The position numbers and the translations under genes were made by a program. This document shows, piece by piece, positions 19,196 through 29,108 of a stretch of 64,000 bases of DNA. Under the pieces are notes generated by a model that had not been told where the DNA came from, searched no databases, and worked only from the letters and a program-made list of their open reading frames with translations. The stretch is from NCBI RefSeq assembly GCF_963860125.1, contig NZ_CAWLFA010000001.1, positions 1,116,001-1,180,000 on the forward strand. The letters run 5' to 3'. Every line of letters begins with the position of its first letter. Within the stretch, counting starts at the first letter, position 1. The stretch is from Picosynechococcus sp. PCC 7002. GTDB lineage: Bacteria; Cyanobacteriota; Cyanobacteriia; Cyanobacteriales; MRBY01.

Positions 19196-19996
19196 ATGGG
19201 GGCAAAGATGCTCACAAGTTTACAAAATCCACTGGTTAAGGAGATTCGCAAGCTGCACCAAGGGCGGGAACGGCAAAAACAAGGTCGTTTGTTACTGGAG
19301 GGAACCAATCTAATCGAGGCGGCGATCGCCAAGGGATTTTCTTTCCAGACGGTACTGTTTACGGCAGCTTGGCAGACGAAATATCCGGCACTGGCTAGTC
19401 AACTCAACGGCGATCGCCAAACTCTGGTTTCAGAAGAAGTGCTGCAAAAGGTGGCAACCACGGTGAATCCTGATGGTATTGTGGCAACCCTCGACCAGGC
19501 ACTCATTTCCCAGACGCCGCCCCAAACCCTCCAATTGGGGGTAGCCGTGGAACGACTCCAGGATCCAGGCAACCTGGGGACAATCATTCGTACAGCTACG
19601 GCCACGACGGTCGATGGTCTGTTGCTGAGTCATGACAGCGTCAATCCCAGTAACCCGAAGGTGCTGCGGGCCTCCGTGGGGGCTTGGTTCCAAACGACGC
19701 CCGTAGTTATCCCCACCTTTGCTGAACAATTGCAACGGTACCGCGCTCAGGGGGTACAGATTGTGGCCACCCTGCCCCAGGCAACCAAAACCTACTGGGA
19801 TGTGGATTGGCGACAACCAAGTTTAATTCTATTGGGTAACGAAGGAGCTGGTTTATCCCCAGCGATCGCCAGTCTCGCCAACGAAACGGTGCAGATTCCC
19901 ATGGGGCCGGGGGTCGAATCTCTCAATGTGGCGATCGCCTGTGCCTTGATGCTCTACGAGGCCCGTCGCCAGCGGGATCACCAAACTTTTTCCTAA
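19196..19996 (+). CDS. SpoU/TrmH-family rRNA 2'-O-methyltransferase
   Basis: 266 residues from ATG 19196 (AAGG nine bases upstream); ATG 19208 is an equal alternative and a TTG at 19175 is less likely. An N-terminal substrate-binding domain (KEIRKLHQGRERQKQGRLLL) precedes the knotted SPOUT methyltransferase domain with VERLQDPGNLGTIIRTA, LLLGNEGAGLSP and GVESLNVAIACALMLYEARR. It methylates a ribose in 23S rRNA or tRNA; the exact site cannot be told. It follows tRNA-Leu directly. Confidence 0.87.
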   Translation: MGAKMLTSLQNPLVKEIRKLHQGRERQKQGRLLLEGTNLIEAAIAKGFSFQTVLFTAAWQTKYPALASQLNGDRQTLVSEEVLQKVATTVNPDGIVATLDQALISQTPPQTLQLGVAVERLQDPGNLGTIIRTATATTVDGLLLSHDSVNPSNPKVLRASVGAWFQTTPVVIPTFAEQLQRYRAQGVQIVATLPQATKTYWDVDWRQPSLILLGNEGAGLSPAIASLANETVQIPMGPGVESLNVAIACALMLYEARRQRDHQTFS

Positions 19997-20007
19997 TTTC
20001 CCGACAG

Positions 20008-20472
20008 TTAGGTTTGGAGCGTCTCCAGTACCGTTTGAGCATGGCCTTTAACCTTCACCTTTGACCAAATTGCCGCCACTTGACCCTGGGGATCGATTAA
20101 AAACGTACTGCGAACAATCCCCATATATTCTTTGCCCATAAATTTTTTCAGTTGCCAGACCCCATAGACCCCGGCGGTTTGATGGTCGGGATCGCTCAAC
20201 AGTTCGATGGCTAACTCTTTTTTTTCAATGAAGCGGCCATGGGATTTTTCCGAATCGGGACTCACGCCCACGATCACGGCATTCAAGGCGGTAAATTCGG
20301 GGACAAGGGCCGTAAAGTCTAGGGCTTCGGTGGTGCAACCGGGGGTATTGTCCTTGGGGTAAAAATAAAAAACGAGCCATTTGCCGCTGTAGTCCGCTAG
20401 GGTACGGGCTTCACCTTGGGCATTGGTGAGGGCAAAATCAGGGGCTGCTTGGCCAATCGTCAGGGTCGTCAT
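20008..20472 (-). CDS. Bcp/PrxQ-type peroxiredoxin with a single cysteine
   Basis: 154 residues of thioredoxin fold, with the peroxidatic site YPKDNTPGCTTEALDF (Cys 46). The resolving Cys found five residues later in most Bcp/PrxQ proteins is replaced by Leu, and there is no other Cys in the protein. It should reduce hydrogen peroxide or organic peroxides in the cytoplasm but needs an external thiol to resolve the sulfenate. It is convergent with the SpoU gene, with an 11-base gap. Confidence 0.9.
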   Translation of the reverse strand: MTTLTIGQAAPDFALTNAQGEARTLADYSGKWLVFYFYPKDNTPGCTTEALDFTALVPEFTALNAVIVGVSPDSEKSHGRFIEKKELAIELLSDPDHQTAGVYGVWQLKKFMGKEYMGIVRSTFLIDPQGQVAAIWSKVKVKGHAQTVLETLQT

Positions 20473-20604
20473 GGAATTAGGCGTTCACTTGAAAATTTAT
20501 AACTGTATTATTCCTTAGGCCAAAGCAGATCTCTAGAGTGAGCTTTGAGCGAAGCCCTGCATTGCCCGAAGATTTTCCCAGACGACCCAACCCTTGGGAA
20601 AAGT

Positions 20605-21498
20605 CTAGCGATTTTCGTACCAGTAGCCAATGAGTTTATACACCAGCTTGGCGGCGGTGTACTCAGAAACCACAGAGTCATCTAAGGGGGCCAGTTCCAT
20701 GATGTCGCAGCCGATCACTTGTTTTTCCCGAAACAGGCGACGCAAAAAGCGCAGGGTGCTGTACCAATCCATGCCACCGGGTTCAGGGGTGCCGACGCCA
20801 GCGATGAGGGTCGGGTCAATGCCGTCGAGGTCAATGGTAAGGAAAACTTTTTCCGTTTTAATATTGGCGATCGCCGTTTCGATCCAGTTGGGGTCATTTT
20901 GCATCTCCCATGCCCAAATCACCGGAATTTCCTTCGCCGCCAATAAATCCGCTTCTTCTCGACAGAGGCTCCGGATCGCCACAGGCAAACTCGGCAACCC
21001 CAAATCCATTACCCGTCGCATAATGCAAGCATGGTTATGTTCAGAACCTTCGTAGCTCTGGCGCAGATCCGCATGGGCATCAATTTGTACCACCGTAAAG
21101 GGTTCTTGGTAAAACTCCAGATGACCTTTCACGACCCCTGTAGTAATGGCGTGTTCTCCCCCCAGGGCAATCACAAATTTGCCATCTTGCAAGAGATTTT
21201 GGGTGGTTTCGCTGGTGACCGCTAACATTTCCTCGGCGGACAGTCCAGGATTCTGGCGCGTATCGGCGATCGCCCCATGGGTAAAAATCCCCACATCAAA
21301 ACAAGTTTCCCGGCGCAACTCATCGTCATAACATTCCAGCTGATGGGACGCTTCTAACAGTGCATCCGGCCCCCATTCACACCCTTTGCGATAGGTGGTT
21401 GTCGCTTCGTAGGGAATGGGCAAAATCACCACCGGAGATTCGGCGTAGCTCCGTTCCACTTCAGAACCAATGAAATCTTGTAAGACAAATTGAGACAT
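20605..21498 (-). CDS. speB: Agmatinase-like ureohydrolase
   Basis: 297 residues of the arginase/agmatinase family. Metal ligands are visible in ALGGEHAITTG, QIDAHADLRQ and LTIDLDGIDP, which bind the binuclear manganese centre; GVGTPEPGG is the substrate-specificity loop of agmatinases. It would hydrolyse agmatine to putrescine and urea. A guanidine-hydrolase activity, known for a longer cyanobacterial relative, cannot be ruled out but the length fits agmatinase better. Confidence 0.85.
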   Translation of the reverse strand: MSQFVLQDFIGSEVERSYAESPVVILPIPYEATTTYRKGCEWGPDALLEASHQLECYDDELRRETCFDVGIFTHGAIADTRQNPGLSAEEMLAVTSETTQNLLQDGKFVIALGGEHAITTGVVKGHLEFYQEPFTVVQIDAHADLRQSYEGSEHNHACIMRRVMDLGLPSLPVAIRSLCREEADLLAAKEIPVIWAWEMQNDPNWIETAIANIKTEKVFLTIDLDGIDPTLIAGVGTPEPGGMDWYSTLRFLRRLFREKQVIGCDIMELAPLDDSVVSEYTAAKLVYKLIGYWYENR

Positions 21499-21557
21499 AG
21501 ATATTCCCTAACCGCGATAACCGAAAAATAGACCTAAAACTATACGTCAAAACGGTC

Positions 21558-22076
21558 TCAAGGGATCTGTTGCGGGGGAAAATGGGGTAAAGTCACCAAA
21601 TTCAACCAAAAAGCAATGATTTGCTGCACCACGGTAAAAAAATCATCCACATTACTAGGTTTGGTGATAAAGCAATTGGCCTGGGCCTGGTAGCAACGGA
21701 GGATATCTTGTTCAGCCTGGGAGGTGCTAAAAATAATCACTGGGATCGCCTGGAGGTAGGGATCTTGTTTGATGCGATGGAGGAGATCCACGCCGGATAT
21801 TTTGGGTAAATTTAAGTCTGAAATGATTAGGGAGGGATAAATCCAATGGCTCTGGTTCTCGGCTGCCGACGGCGCGAGGGCTTGTCCTTGATTGAGGAAC
21901 TGCCAGGCCTGTTCACCATTGGGGGCTGTTTGGAGGTGCAATTCTGGAAAGTATTCTTCGACGACTTCTGCCATCAACTCCAGATAGCCAGGTTGATCAT
22001 CCACCATCAGAATGGAGCGTTGGATGGCGGTCAAGGAACAAGCAGAATAAATGGGGGCGTTGGGCGTTTGGGTCAA
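21558..22076 (-). CDS. Rcp1-type response regulator
   Basis: 172 residues, a single receiver domain with no output domain. The acidic pocket is Asp26-Asp27 (LMVDDQPGY), the phospho-acceptor is Asp87 (IISDLNLP), and FITKP supplies the conserved Lys. An insertion near residue 65-80 is typical of the Rcp1 class that partners phytochrome-like kinases. The gene lies downstream of the histidine kinase on the same strand by 183 bases, so the two very likely form a pair. Confidence 0.87.
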   Translation of the reverse strand: MTQTPNAPIYSACSLTAIQRSILMVDDQPGYLELMAEVVEEYFPELHLQTAPNGEQAWQFLNQGQALAPSAAENQSHWIYPSLIISDLNLPKISGVDLLHRIKQDPYLQAIPVIIFSTSQAEQDILRCYQAQANCFITKPSNVDDFFTVVQQIIAFWLNLVTLPHFPPQQIP

Positions 22077-22259
22077 GGGCGTTGGGGTTAGAAGCCAAAG
22101 AAAGGGTCTAGGCTACGATGACTCTAAATTTTTCAAAATATACTATCGATTTCAATGGTATCGAACCTACCTAGGGGCATGACCCTGCGGATGCCTTAAA
22201 TTTTTCTGTTATTTTGCGGCTAAAGGTGATCGCCCCTCAACTTGCCATTGGTTTATTAC

Positions 22260-24857
22260 TCAATGGTGATAAATGGGCAGCGTAAAGTAAAAAGTTGCCC
22301 CTGCCTGGGGTTGGGAGGTGACCCAAATATCGCCCCCATGGATTTTGACAATGCGGTGACAAATGGCGAGACCAATTCCAGTGCCGGGATATTCTTCCTG
22401 GGTGTGGAGCCGCTGAAAAATTTGAAAAATGCGCTGTTGATGTTTGGGATCGATCCCAATGCCGTTGTCTGCGACCATAAACTGCCAGTGGTGTTCGGTT
22501 TCGGTGACGTTGATCGTGATTTTGGGTTGGCGATCGCCCCGGTATTTAATTGCATTGCTGAGGAGATTTTGCCAGAGGCTTTGGAGTTGACTCCCATCAC
22601 CCAGGACTTCTGGGAGGGTTTTGGGACAGTGGAGTTGGGTGTGAGTCCGCTTGAGTTTGAGCTTGAGGTTGGCGATCGCCCGTTGGAGACAATCCTCCAT
22701 AGACACCAGTTCCGGTTTACTTTGACGGGTATTCAGGCGGGAATAACGCAGCAAGTCTTGAATTTGCGTTTGCATCGTGCGGGTGCCCGCAGTGATGTGC
22801 TGGAGATAACGTTGAGAACGCTCATCCAGGCGATCGCCATTGCGACGGGCTAGCAGTTGGGCATAATTAGCCACCAGTTGCAGCGGTTCCTGGAGGTCAT
22901 GGGACGCCACATAGGCAAACTGTTCGAGTTCTTGGTTAGAACGGGCCAGTTCATTGGTGTAATGGCGTTGGCGCTGTAGTAGCTCCGCTTGGTTGAGGGC
23001 AATGCAAATTTGATTGATGAGCTGCCGCAGGAGATGCAATTCATCGGCATTCCAAATTTGAGGAAAATGGCACTGCTGGACACAAATCAAACCCTTTAGC
23101 CGCGGTTCTCCTTCGGGATCATCCATGGCGCTCACGAGGACAGGTAAAACAGCGTAGGCGACAACGCCATATTCCCGGAGCATAGCATCGTGGGCCGGGG
23201 GAAACTTCGCAGCTTCTACGTCGATGCAGGTCTGGAGTTCTCCCTGGCGAAATAGATCAAAATCGCCCCGGTTAAAGGCCGCCAGGGGAAACCGATGGTG
23301 GAGCATCGAGCGGACATTGGGGTGAGTCGCCTCCGCCGTCACTTTACCTTCAGTTTCATTTAAGATCTCCCAAAAAATCACCCGGTCGGCTTGGAGGGTT
23401 TTGCGGAGTTCCTGCACCGTCGTGGTTAACATTTTGTCCATGTCCCAGGAGCGCAAAATTTTAACCGTCAAGGAAGCCAACATATGTTGATGGCGGCTGT
23501 AGCGCATTTTGGTCAGTTCCAGTTGACGTTCTTCGGTGACATCCCGGGCGCTGCCTTGGATCTGTTGGATGGTGCCCTGGCGATCGCGGATCGGGATCAG
23601 ACAAGTTCGCCAAATTTGGGTGCAGTCGGGAAGTTCGAGCACTTCTTCAAACAACAGCGTTTCACCAATTTCGAGGCAACCCTGGAAAGAATCACACAGT
23701 TGTTGCGCCAGCTTTTCGGGAAAGACGGTTTGGGGCGATTTTCCGATAATTTGCCGGGGATAAACCCCCATTTTTTCGCAGTAGGTGGGGTTGACCATTT
23801 CAAAGGTAAACTCAGTCACCAATTCGGTCAGGTCAACGGGAGCCGCAGCAGTAATGGCGATCGCTCGGTGGACACGGATCAAAAAAATGGCCTCCGCAGA
23901 ATGGGTCACAATCCCGGCGTAGAGTGCTTCGGAGGCTTCTAGTTCCCGTTGGGTAGCAGTGCGGATCAAATTGTGGTGAAGCAGTTCCGCCGCCATCTTC
24001 AGGGTTTGAATTTCGAGGGCCGACCAGGGATGAGCGCGGGGAGCTTCGCTGGTGAAAATTAAATGCCCCCAGTGGTGGCCTTGGTGGTCAAAAATCGGTA
24101 GCCCCAAAAATGCCTTGACCTCCAGAAATTCCAACAGGGGAACTAATTTCGGGTCTTGGTTTTGGTGGGCGATCGCCACGACATCACCAAGCTCTAGGAG
24201 TTGCTGCCACCAGTGGAGGGGAAATTCTGCGACCTTTTTTTGGCAAGGAGGAGAACCATCATAGGACCATTGTTCAACAATGTTGGGGGGCGAATTAATC
24301 TGACCTGCCCCATCCCAATGCCATTGAAAAATAGTGATCCGCTCCATCTGGAGGTGGCGTCCCAGGATTCCCAAGGCCTTATCTAGGGTGGCTTCAGGAC
24401 GGAAAAGGGCCTGGGAAAATTTGACCAGAATAGTGGTGAGCTGGAGATGGGTTTCTAGGGGACGGGGGGCTGGCTGACGCACCAAGTCGGGGGATTTTTC
24501 CTGGAGCACAGCCCGAAAACCGAGTTCGAGGGTCAACGGCGATAGCTCTCCGGGGGGAATTGCGATCAAGCCAGGTTGCTTGGGGAGCGGGGCTGCGGTA
24601 ACGACCACCACCGGGAGTGCCAGGGCCAAGCTTTGATCAAGCCATATTTCGGTTAGTGCCTCAGGACAAAAGAGAATGATCAAGTCGGCGGGTTCTAGGG
24701 GGGTCACAAAGGGTTGCGATCGCCAACTCAGATCCCACCGAGAAATTTGCTCTAGGCAATCCTCCAGGGGCGATCGCCCTAAATCTTCCCCTACAATCAA
24801 AATATGGAGTAATGACTTTGTCAGGGTTGATGCTTGTGCCAGCGGAAGATACGTCAT
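22260..24857 (-). CDS. Hybrid-sensor histidine kinase (GAF-PAS-GAF-HisKA-HATPase)
   Basis: 865 residues from ATG 24857. The open frame extends to 25103, but that part is antisense to the next gene. An N-terminal receiver-like fold without the acidic triad (about 15-110) is followed by GAF (about 140-290), PAS (about 300-450) and a second GAF (about 465-620). HisKA has FAYVASHDLQEP (His about 653), and the ATPase domain has WQNLLSNAIKY, DNGIGIDP and GTGIGLAI. The second GAF resembles bilin-binding domains, but the chromophore Cys before the conserved His is Ala (PPAHDAML), so light sensing is unlikely. Confidence 0.85.
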   Translation of the reverse strand: MTYLPLAQASTLTKSLLHILIVGEDLGRSPLEDCLEQISRWDLSWRSQPFVTPLEPADLIILFCPEALTEIWLDQSLALALPVVVVTAAPLPKQPGLIAIPPGELSPLTLELGFRAVLQEKSPDLVRQPAPRPLETHLQLTTILVKFSQALFRPEATLDKALGILGRHLQMERITIFQWHWDGAGQINSPPNIVEQWSYDGSPPCQKKVAEFPLHWWQQLLELGDVVAIAHQNQDPKLVPLLEFLEVKAFLGLPIFDHQGHHWGHLIFTSEAPRAHPWSALEIQTLKMAAELLHHNLIRTATQRELEASEALYAGIVTHSAEAIFLIRVHRAIAITAAAPVDLTELVTEFTFEMVNPTYCEKMGVYPRQIIGKSPQTVFPEKLAQQLCDSFQGCLEIGETLLFEEVLELPDCTQIWRTCLIPIRDRQGTIQQIQGSARDVTEERQLELTKMRYSRHQHMLASLTVKILRSWDMDKMLTTTVQELRKTLQADRVIFWEILNETEGKVTAEATHPNVRSMLHHRFPLAAFNRGDFDLFRQGELQTCIDVEAAKFPPAHDAMLREYGVVAYAVLPVLVSAMDDPEGEPRLKGLICVQQCHFPQIWNADELHLLRQLINQICIALNQAELLQRQRHYTNELARSNQELEQFAYVASHDLQEPLQLVANYAQLLARRNGDRLDERSQRYLQHITAGTRTMQTQIQDLLRYSRLNTRQSKPELVSMEDCLQRAIANLKLKLKRTHTQLHCPKTLPEVLGDGSQLQSLWQNLLSNAIKYRGDRQPKITINVTETEHHWQFMVADNGIGIDPKHQQRIFQIFQRLHTQEEYPGTGIGLAICHRIVKIHGGDIWVTSQPQAGATFYFTLPIYHH

Positions 24858-24946
24858 TGGCCCGGTTGAGATGGATAAGTGCTCATCCCCATTGTCGCGC
24901 CTAATTTTAAAATTGCCCGCTGCCCCATTCTCTGTTCTGTTTCGCC

Positions 24947-25306
24947 ATGTCCCCAGAAAGTTTGCCCCTGATGCCACCCGGTGAACCAGGCGATCGCTAT
25001 CTTTTAGTTTGCCAGCACCGGAGCTGCCGTGAGCGAGGGAGTGCTTTTGTTCTGCAAGCTTTTCAGCAAATGTCCCTACCACCACAGGTTTTTGCGATCC
25101 CAAGTCCTTGCCAGGGCCAATGTCATTTGGGCGTGACCGCGCGCTTGGTGCCCACAGAAGTATGGTATTGCCAAGTTACTCTTGTCGACGTGCCTTATAT
25201 TTGCGCCGCGCTCCACCGAGACGATCCCCTAGGACATCAAGACATTGCTAATCCTGTGCGAGCAAAACTCAACCCCAGAATCCATCCCCCAGGGTCGTTG
25301 ATTTAG
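24947..25306 (+). CDS. Thioredoxin-like [2Fe-2S] ferredoxin domain protein
   Basis: 119 residues. [12 protein letters not shown] (Cys 22 and 27) and [10 protein letters not shown] (Cys 55 and 59) form the four-cysteine pattern of the thioredoxin-like [2Fe-2S] ferredoxin family, common as a small free-standing protein in cyanobacteria. A role in electron transfer is inferred from the fold. It is divergent from the histidine kinase with 89 bases between the starts, and its last four bases overlap the mnmG stop. Confidence 0.75.
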   Translation: MSPESLPLMPPGEPGDRYLLVCQHRSCRERGSAFVLQAFQQMSLPPQVFAIPSPCQGQCHLGVTARLVPTEVWYCQVTLVDVPYICAALHRDDPLGHQDIANPVRAKLNPRIHPPGSLI

Positions 25307-27222
25307 GAGGTAACGGCTTCCTGGGCGTTTTTCTGACGATGTTGCACCTCCAAATAAACCAGCAACGCATTAATATCTGCCGGGTTGACGCCGCCAATGC
25401 GTGTGGCCTGACCAATGGTGAGGGGGCGCACCTTATTTAATTTTTCCCGGGCTTCCATCGACAGGGTTTCCACCGTCAAGTAATCCAAACCTTCCGGCAA
25501 CTTCCGATTCGCATGGCGGCTAATTTGGTCAATTTGGTTTTGTTGCCGCTTGATATAGCCAGAATATTTAATATCAATTTCTGCCCCTGCTTGCTCTGCC
25601 TGGGTGAGCGCCTCATTCCCCAAGCCATAACTGGCGAGATCGGCATAGTGGAACTTGGGTCGCCGCAATAAATCCGCTAAGGTCACAGAACTTTTAATTT
25701 TTTGGCCCGTATCCGCCGCAATTTTCTGGCCCAAGGGATCCAATTCTTTGACCCGCTCCGTGTGGAGTCGTTCTTTTTCGGCAGCAATATTTTCCTGCTT
25801 CGTTTGGTACAAGGCCCAACGGCGATCGCCAATTAAACCAATCTCCCGGCCCAGGGGCGTTAACCGCTGATCAGCATTATCGGAACGGAGAATCAAGCGA
25901 TATTCCGAACGGGAAGTCAGCATCCGGTAGGGTTCCCGCAAATCCTTTGTACACAGATCATCAATCAAAGTACCTAGATAGCTTTGTTCCCGGGGAAAAA
26001 CAACCATGTCCTGACCCTGGGCAAATTTCGCCGCGTTGATACCTGCCACGATCCCTTGGGCTGCTGCTTCTTCGTAGCCCGTGGTGCCATTGATTTGTCC
26101 CGCTGAAAATAAACCTTCGACGCGCTTGGTCATCAGGGTGGGGTAACACTGGGTTGCGGGTAAGTAGTCATATTCCACCGCATAGGCTGGGCGGAGCATC
26201 ACACAATCTTCCATCCCCGGCAGACTTTGGAGCATCTGTAACTGGAGACTTTCGGGCAGTCCCGTCGAAAAACCTTGGATATAAAGCTCTGGAATCGTGC
26301 GCCCTTCCGGTTCAATAAAAATTTGGTGGGAATCCTTATCAGCAAACCGGACAATCTTGTCTTCAATGCTCGGACAATAACGGGGGCCTTTGGAATCAAT
26401 GAAGCCACCATAGATGGGAGACAGGTGCAGATTGTCTTTAATCAATTGATGGGTCTTTGGGGTTGTTCGAGTCAGGTAACAGGGCATTTGTTCACGCTCT
26501 ACCCAGGCTTCGGGATCAAAGCTAAACCACCGTACCTCTTCGTCTGCCGGTTGAATTTCCATTTTGCTGTAATCAACCGAACGGCGATCCACCCGGGCGG
26601 GGGTGCCTGTTTTTAAGCGCCCCGTCTCAAACCCCAACTCGTTTAAGGTTTCTGTCATGCCCACTGCTGCAAATTCCCCGGCTCGGCCCGCAGGCATCGA
26701 TTTGTTCCCAATCCAGATCGTTCCCCCAAGGAAAGTCCCCGTTGTTAGGACAACGGCCTTGGCCCCAAAACAAGTCCCAAAATAGGTTTGAATCCCACAA
26801 ATCTCATCGTTGTTGCCTAACACAAGATCCGTCGCCATCCCCTCACGAATCACAAGATTATCTTGGTTTTCAACGATATTTTTCATCACTGCAGCGTACT
26901 CGCGCTTATCGGTTTGGGCGCGCAAGGCCCAGACGGCTGGCCCCCGGGACGCATTGAGCACCCGCTTTTGGAGATAGGTGCGGTCTGCCATCTTACCGAT
27001 TTCCCCCCCCAAGGCATCCACTTCGTGGGTTAGCTGGGATTTTGCGGGGCCGCCCACGGCGGGATTACAGGGTTGCCAGGCGATTTTGTCGAGGTTGAGG
27101 GTCAACATCAGCGTGCGGCAGCCTAAACGGGCCGAGGCCAAAGCCGCTTCACAACCGGAATGGCCAGCACCAATGACAATGACATCAAACTCATCTTGAA
27201 AATCAACGGGGGTTCGCAGCAT
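25303..27222 (-). CDS. mnmG: tRNA U34 carboxymethylaminomethyl synthase MnmG (GidA)
   Basis: 639 residues. The FAD-binding motif [17 protein letters not shown] lies near the N-terminus; [20 protein letters not shown] and the family block GTPARVDRR follow, and the helical C-terminal domain binds MnmE. With MnmE it installs the cmnm5 group on wobble uridine of several tRNAs, using methylene-THF and NADH. Length and all blocks are normal. Confidence 0.96.
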   Translation of the reverse strand: MLRTPVDFQDEFDVIVIGAGHSGCEAALASARLGCRTLMLTLNLDKIAWQPCNPAVGGPAKSQLTHEVDALGGEIGKMADRTYLQKRVLNASRGPAVWALRAQTDKREYAAVMKNIVENQDNLVIREGMATDLVLGNNDEICGIQTYFGTCFGAKAVVLTTGTFLGGTIWIGNKSMPAGRAGEFAAVGMTETLNELGFETGRLKTGTPARVDRRSVDYSKMEIQPADEEVRWFSFDPEAWVEREQMPCYLTRTTPKTHQLIKDNLHLSPIYGGFIDSKGPRYCPSIEDKIVRFADKDSHQIFIEPEGRTIPELYIQGFSTGLPESLQLQMLQSLPGMEDCVMLRPAYAVEYDYLPATQCYPTLMTKRVEGLFSAGQINGTTGYEEAAAQGIVAGINAAKFAQGQDMVVFPREQSYLGTLIDDLCTKDLREPYRMLTSRSEYRLILRSDNADQRLTPLGREIGLIGDRRWALYQTKQENIAAEKERLHTERVKELDPLGQKIAADTGQKIKSSVTLADLLRRPKFHYADLASYGLGNEALTQAEQAGAEIDIKYSGYIKRQQNQIDQISRHANRKLPEGLDYLTVETLSMEAREKLNKVRPLTIGQATRIGGVNPADINALLVYLEVQHRQKNAQEAVTS

Positions 27223-27360
27223 TGTTTTGTTTTGGGGAATGATGGGTTAGGACTAGGGATTCAATATTCTATCAAGGCAAGGCAGATTGTTCGCTGGGCA
27301 AAGTATGAGTTTAGCCCCTGAAATTTTGAGGATATTTTTGGGTTTGATCGGGATTGTTTT

Positions 27361-28866
27361 CTACATTTCGTAGCCAAATTTGTTGGGATCAACGGCGGTT
27401 AAATCAATATCAGCGAGGCCATATTCTGCCCAACGGCGATCGCACCTTTCGGCAATCTTAGGATCGGACTCAAGGACTTCACCCCACTCGTGGTCAGTTT
27501 CGGGGGGGATTTTTGTCGTCGCATCAATGCCCATGCGGCCGCCCATACCGATTTTTTCGCTGGCAAAATCGAGGGTATCGAAGGGGGTATCCGGCAGGAT
27601 AAACACATCCCGCACGGGATCAACTTTAGAACTGATCGCCCAGACAACTTGACGGGGATCGCGGATATTTACATCTTTATCCACCACAATCACAAATTTC
27701 GTATAGGTAAATTGGGGCAGGGCACTCCAAAAGGCAAGGGCAGCGCGACGGGCTTGGCCAGGATAGGCTTTGTCGATGGAAATAATCGCGGCCTTGTAAC
27801 TGAGGGCCTCCATCGGCAGGAAAAAATCGACAATCTCGGAAACCTGTTGCCGCAGGATCGGCGTATAAATCCGGTTCAAGGCGATCGCCATCATCGCTTC
27901 TTCTTTGGGAGGGCGACCGCTAAAGGTGGCCAGATAAATCGGATCCTTGCGGTGGGTTAGGCAGTGGAAGCGCACCAGGGGAGAATCCTCGACGCCGCCG
28001 TAATAGCCCATGTGATCGCCAAATGGCCCATCGGGTAGCATTTCCCCAGGAGTAATCGTGCCTTCGAGGATAAATTCCGCATCGGCAGGGACTTCGAGAT
28101 CGACGGTTTTACATTTGGTCAATGCCACCCCAGAACCGCCATATAGCCCCGCAAACAGCCACTCTGATAAATCCACGGGGATCGGCGTTGCCGCCGCCAT
28201 GATCAAAATTGGGTCAATACCAACGGCGATCGCCACCTCTAATTTTTTGCCATTTTCTGCCGCCTTCCGCAGGTGACGTGCCCCACCCCGCACCGAGAGC
28301 CAATGCACCGTCATCGTATTTTTCGATTGCAATTGCAGGCGATAAACCCCCACATTGGGCACCCCCGTTTCACAATCTTTCGTAATCACCAAGCCGAGAG
28401 TAATATTTTTCCCCGCATCCTTCGGGTAGGGGCGCAACATCGGGATCAAACCCAGATCTAATTCTTCCTGCTCAACGACCACCTGCTGACAAGGGGGAAA
28501 AAAGCTACCACCGGGTTTCGCCTTCAGCACATCAAACAGCACTTTGCCGAAATCAATGGCCTGGGAAATCTTTTTCGGGGGTTTCGGCTGTTGGAGCATC
28601 GCTAATTTGCGGCCTAGATCTTCCAATTCTTCGGGCTTTTCCATTTTCATCGCCCAACAGATGCGCTCCACTGTCCCCAACAGATTGACAACCACCGGAA
28701 CGGAAGTCCCCCGCACATTCTCAAATAACAACGCCGGGCCACCCACCTGGAGCATCCGGTTTGCAATCTCGGCAATTTCTAGATCCGAATCCACCAGAGC
28801 TTTAATGCGGCGCAGTTGCCCCCGTTCTTCTACCAATTTGATAAATGCGCGTAAATCCCGTGCCAT
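27361..28866 (-). CDS. ubiD: UbiD-family decarboxylase
   Basis: 501 residues. Family blocks include FENVRGTSVPVVVNLLGT, GDHMGYYGGVEDSPLVRFHC, TFSGRPPKEEAMMAIALNR and MGGRMGIDATTK. UbiD enzymes use prenylated FMN, made by UbiX, to decarboxylate aromatic acids. In cyanobacteria the expected substrate is a prenylated 4-hydroxybenzoate on the route to plastoquinone. It is transcribed toward mnmG, with a 138-base gap that contains nothing I recognise. Confidence 0.92.
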   Translation of the reverse strand: MARDLRAFIKLVEERGQLRRIKALVDSDLEIAEIANRMLQVGGPALLFENVRGTSVPVVVNLLGTVERICWAMKMEKPEELEDLGRKLAMLQQPKPPKKISQAIDFGKVLFDVLKAKPGGSFFPPCQQVVVEQEELDLGLIPMLRPYPKDAGKNITLGLVITKDCETGVPNVGVYRLQLQSKNTMTVHWLSVRGGARHLRKAAENGKKLEVAIAVGIDPILIMAAATPIPVDLSEWLFAGLYGGSGVALTKCKTVDLEVPADAEFILEGTITPGEMLPDGPFGDHMGYYGGVEDSPLVRFHCLTHRKDPIYLATFSGRPPKEEAMMAIALNRIYTPILRQQVSEIVDFFLPMEALSYKAAIISIDKAYPGQARRAALAFWSALPQFTYTKFVIVVDKDVNIRDPRQVVWAISSKVDPVRDVFILPDTPFDTLDFASEKIGMGGRMGIDATTKIPPETDHEWGEVLESDPKIAERCDRRWAEYGLADIDLTAVDPNKFGYEM

Positions 28867-29108
28867 GTCTGCCGTCTGAAAATGAGTACGTCATATAGCT
28901 TAACGGTTTTGATACTTGCAGGAGAGAATACCTTGTTGTTTTTCAATGGTATTCATAAAAATATGATCAAGCTTCTTACTCAATTAGTCTTGATGCTTGT
29001 CAATTAATATACATATACTGTTTGCTGTAAGTAAGATAAGATAATCGGTGTGTTCTTATGGATTTATTGAAATCATGAACTTTATGACTTTTTTTATGCG
29101 GAGATAAT
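28867..29108. promoter_or_regulatory. AT-rich divergent intergenic region
   Basis: This is the spacer between ubiD (minus) and an accessory lipoprotein (plus). AATACC (28927-28932) and GGTATT (28948-28953) form an inverted repeat; extending it with TTG/CAA around T bulges gives a possible hairpin. Base composition changes sharply here from HIP1-rich core to AT-rich DNA, so it marks an insertion boundary. Confidence 0.3.

Noticed and set aside
20570..20606. Hairpin AGATTTTCCCA / TGGGAAAAGTCT at the speB stop
   Set aside because: Stable-looking, but no T-run follows on the minus strand, so I did not call it a terminator.
22242..22853. 203-codon plus-strand frame opposite the histidine kinase
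   Set aside because: It is the antisense shadow of the HisKA/HATPase region; the minus-strand protein has complete kinase motifs.
24858..25103. N-terminal 82-residue extension of the histidine kinase
   Set aside because: It is antisense to the ferredoxin-like gene, has no domain, and ATG 24857 gives the sensible start.
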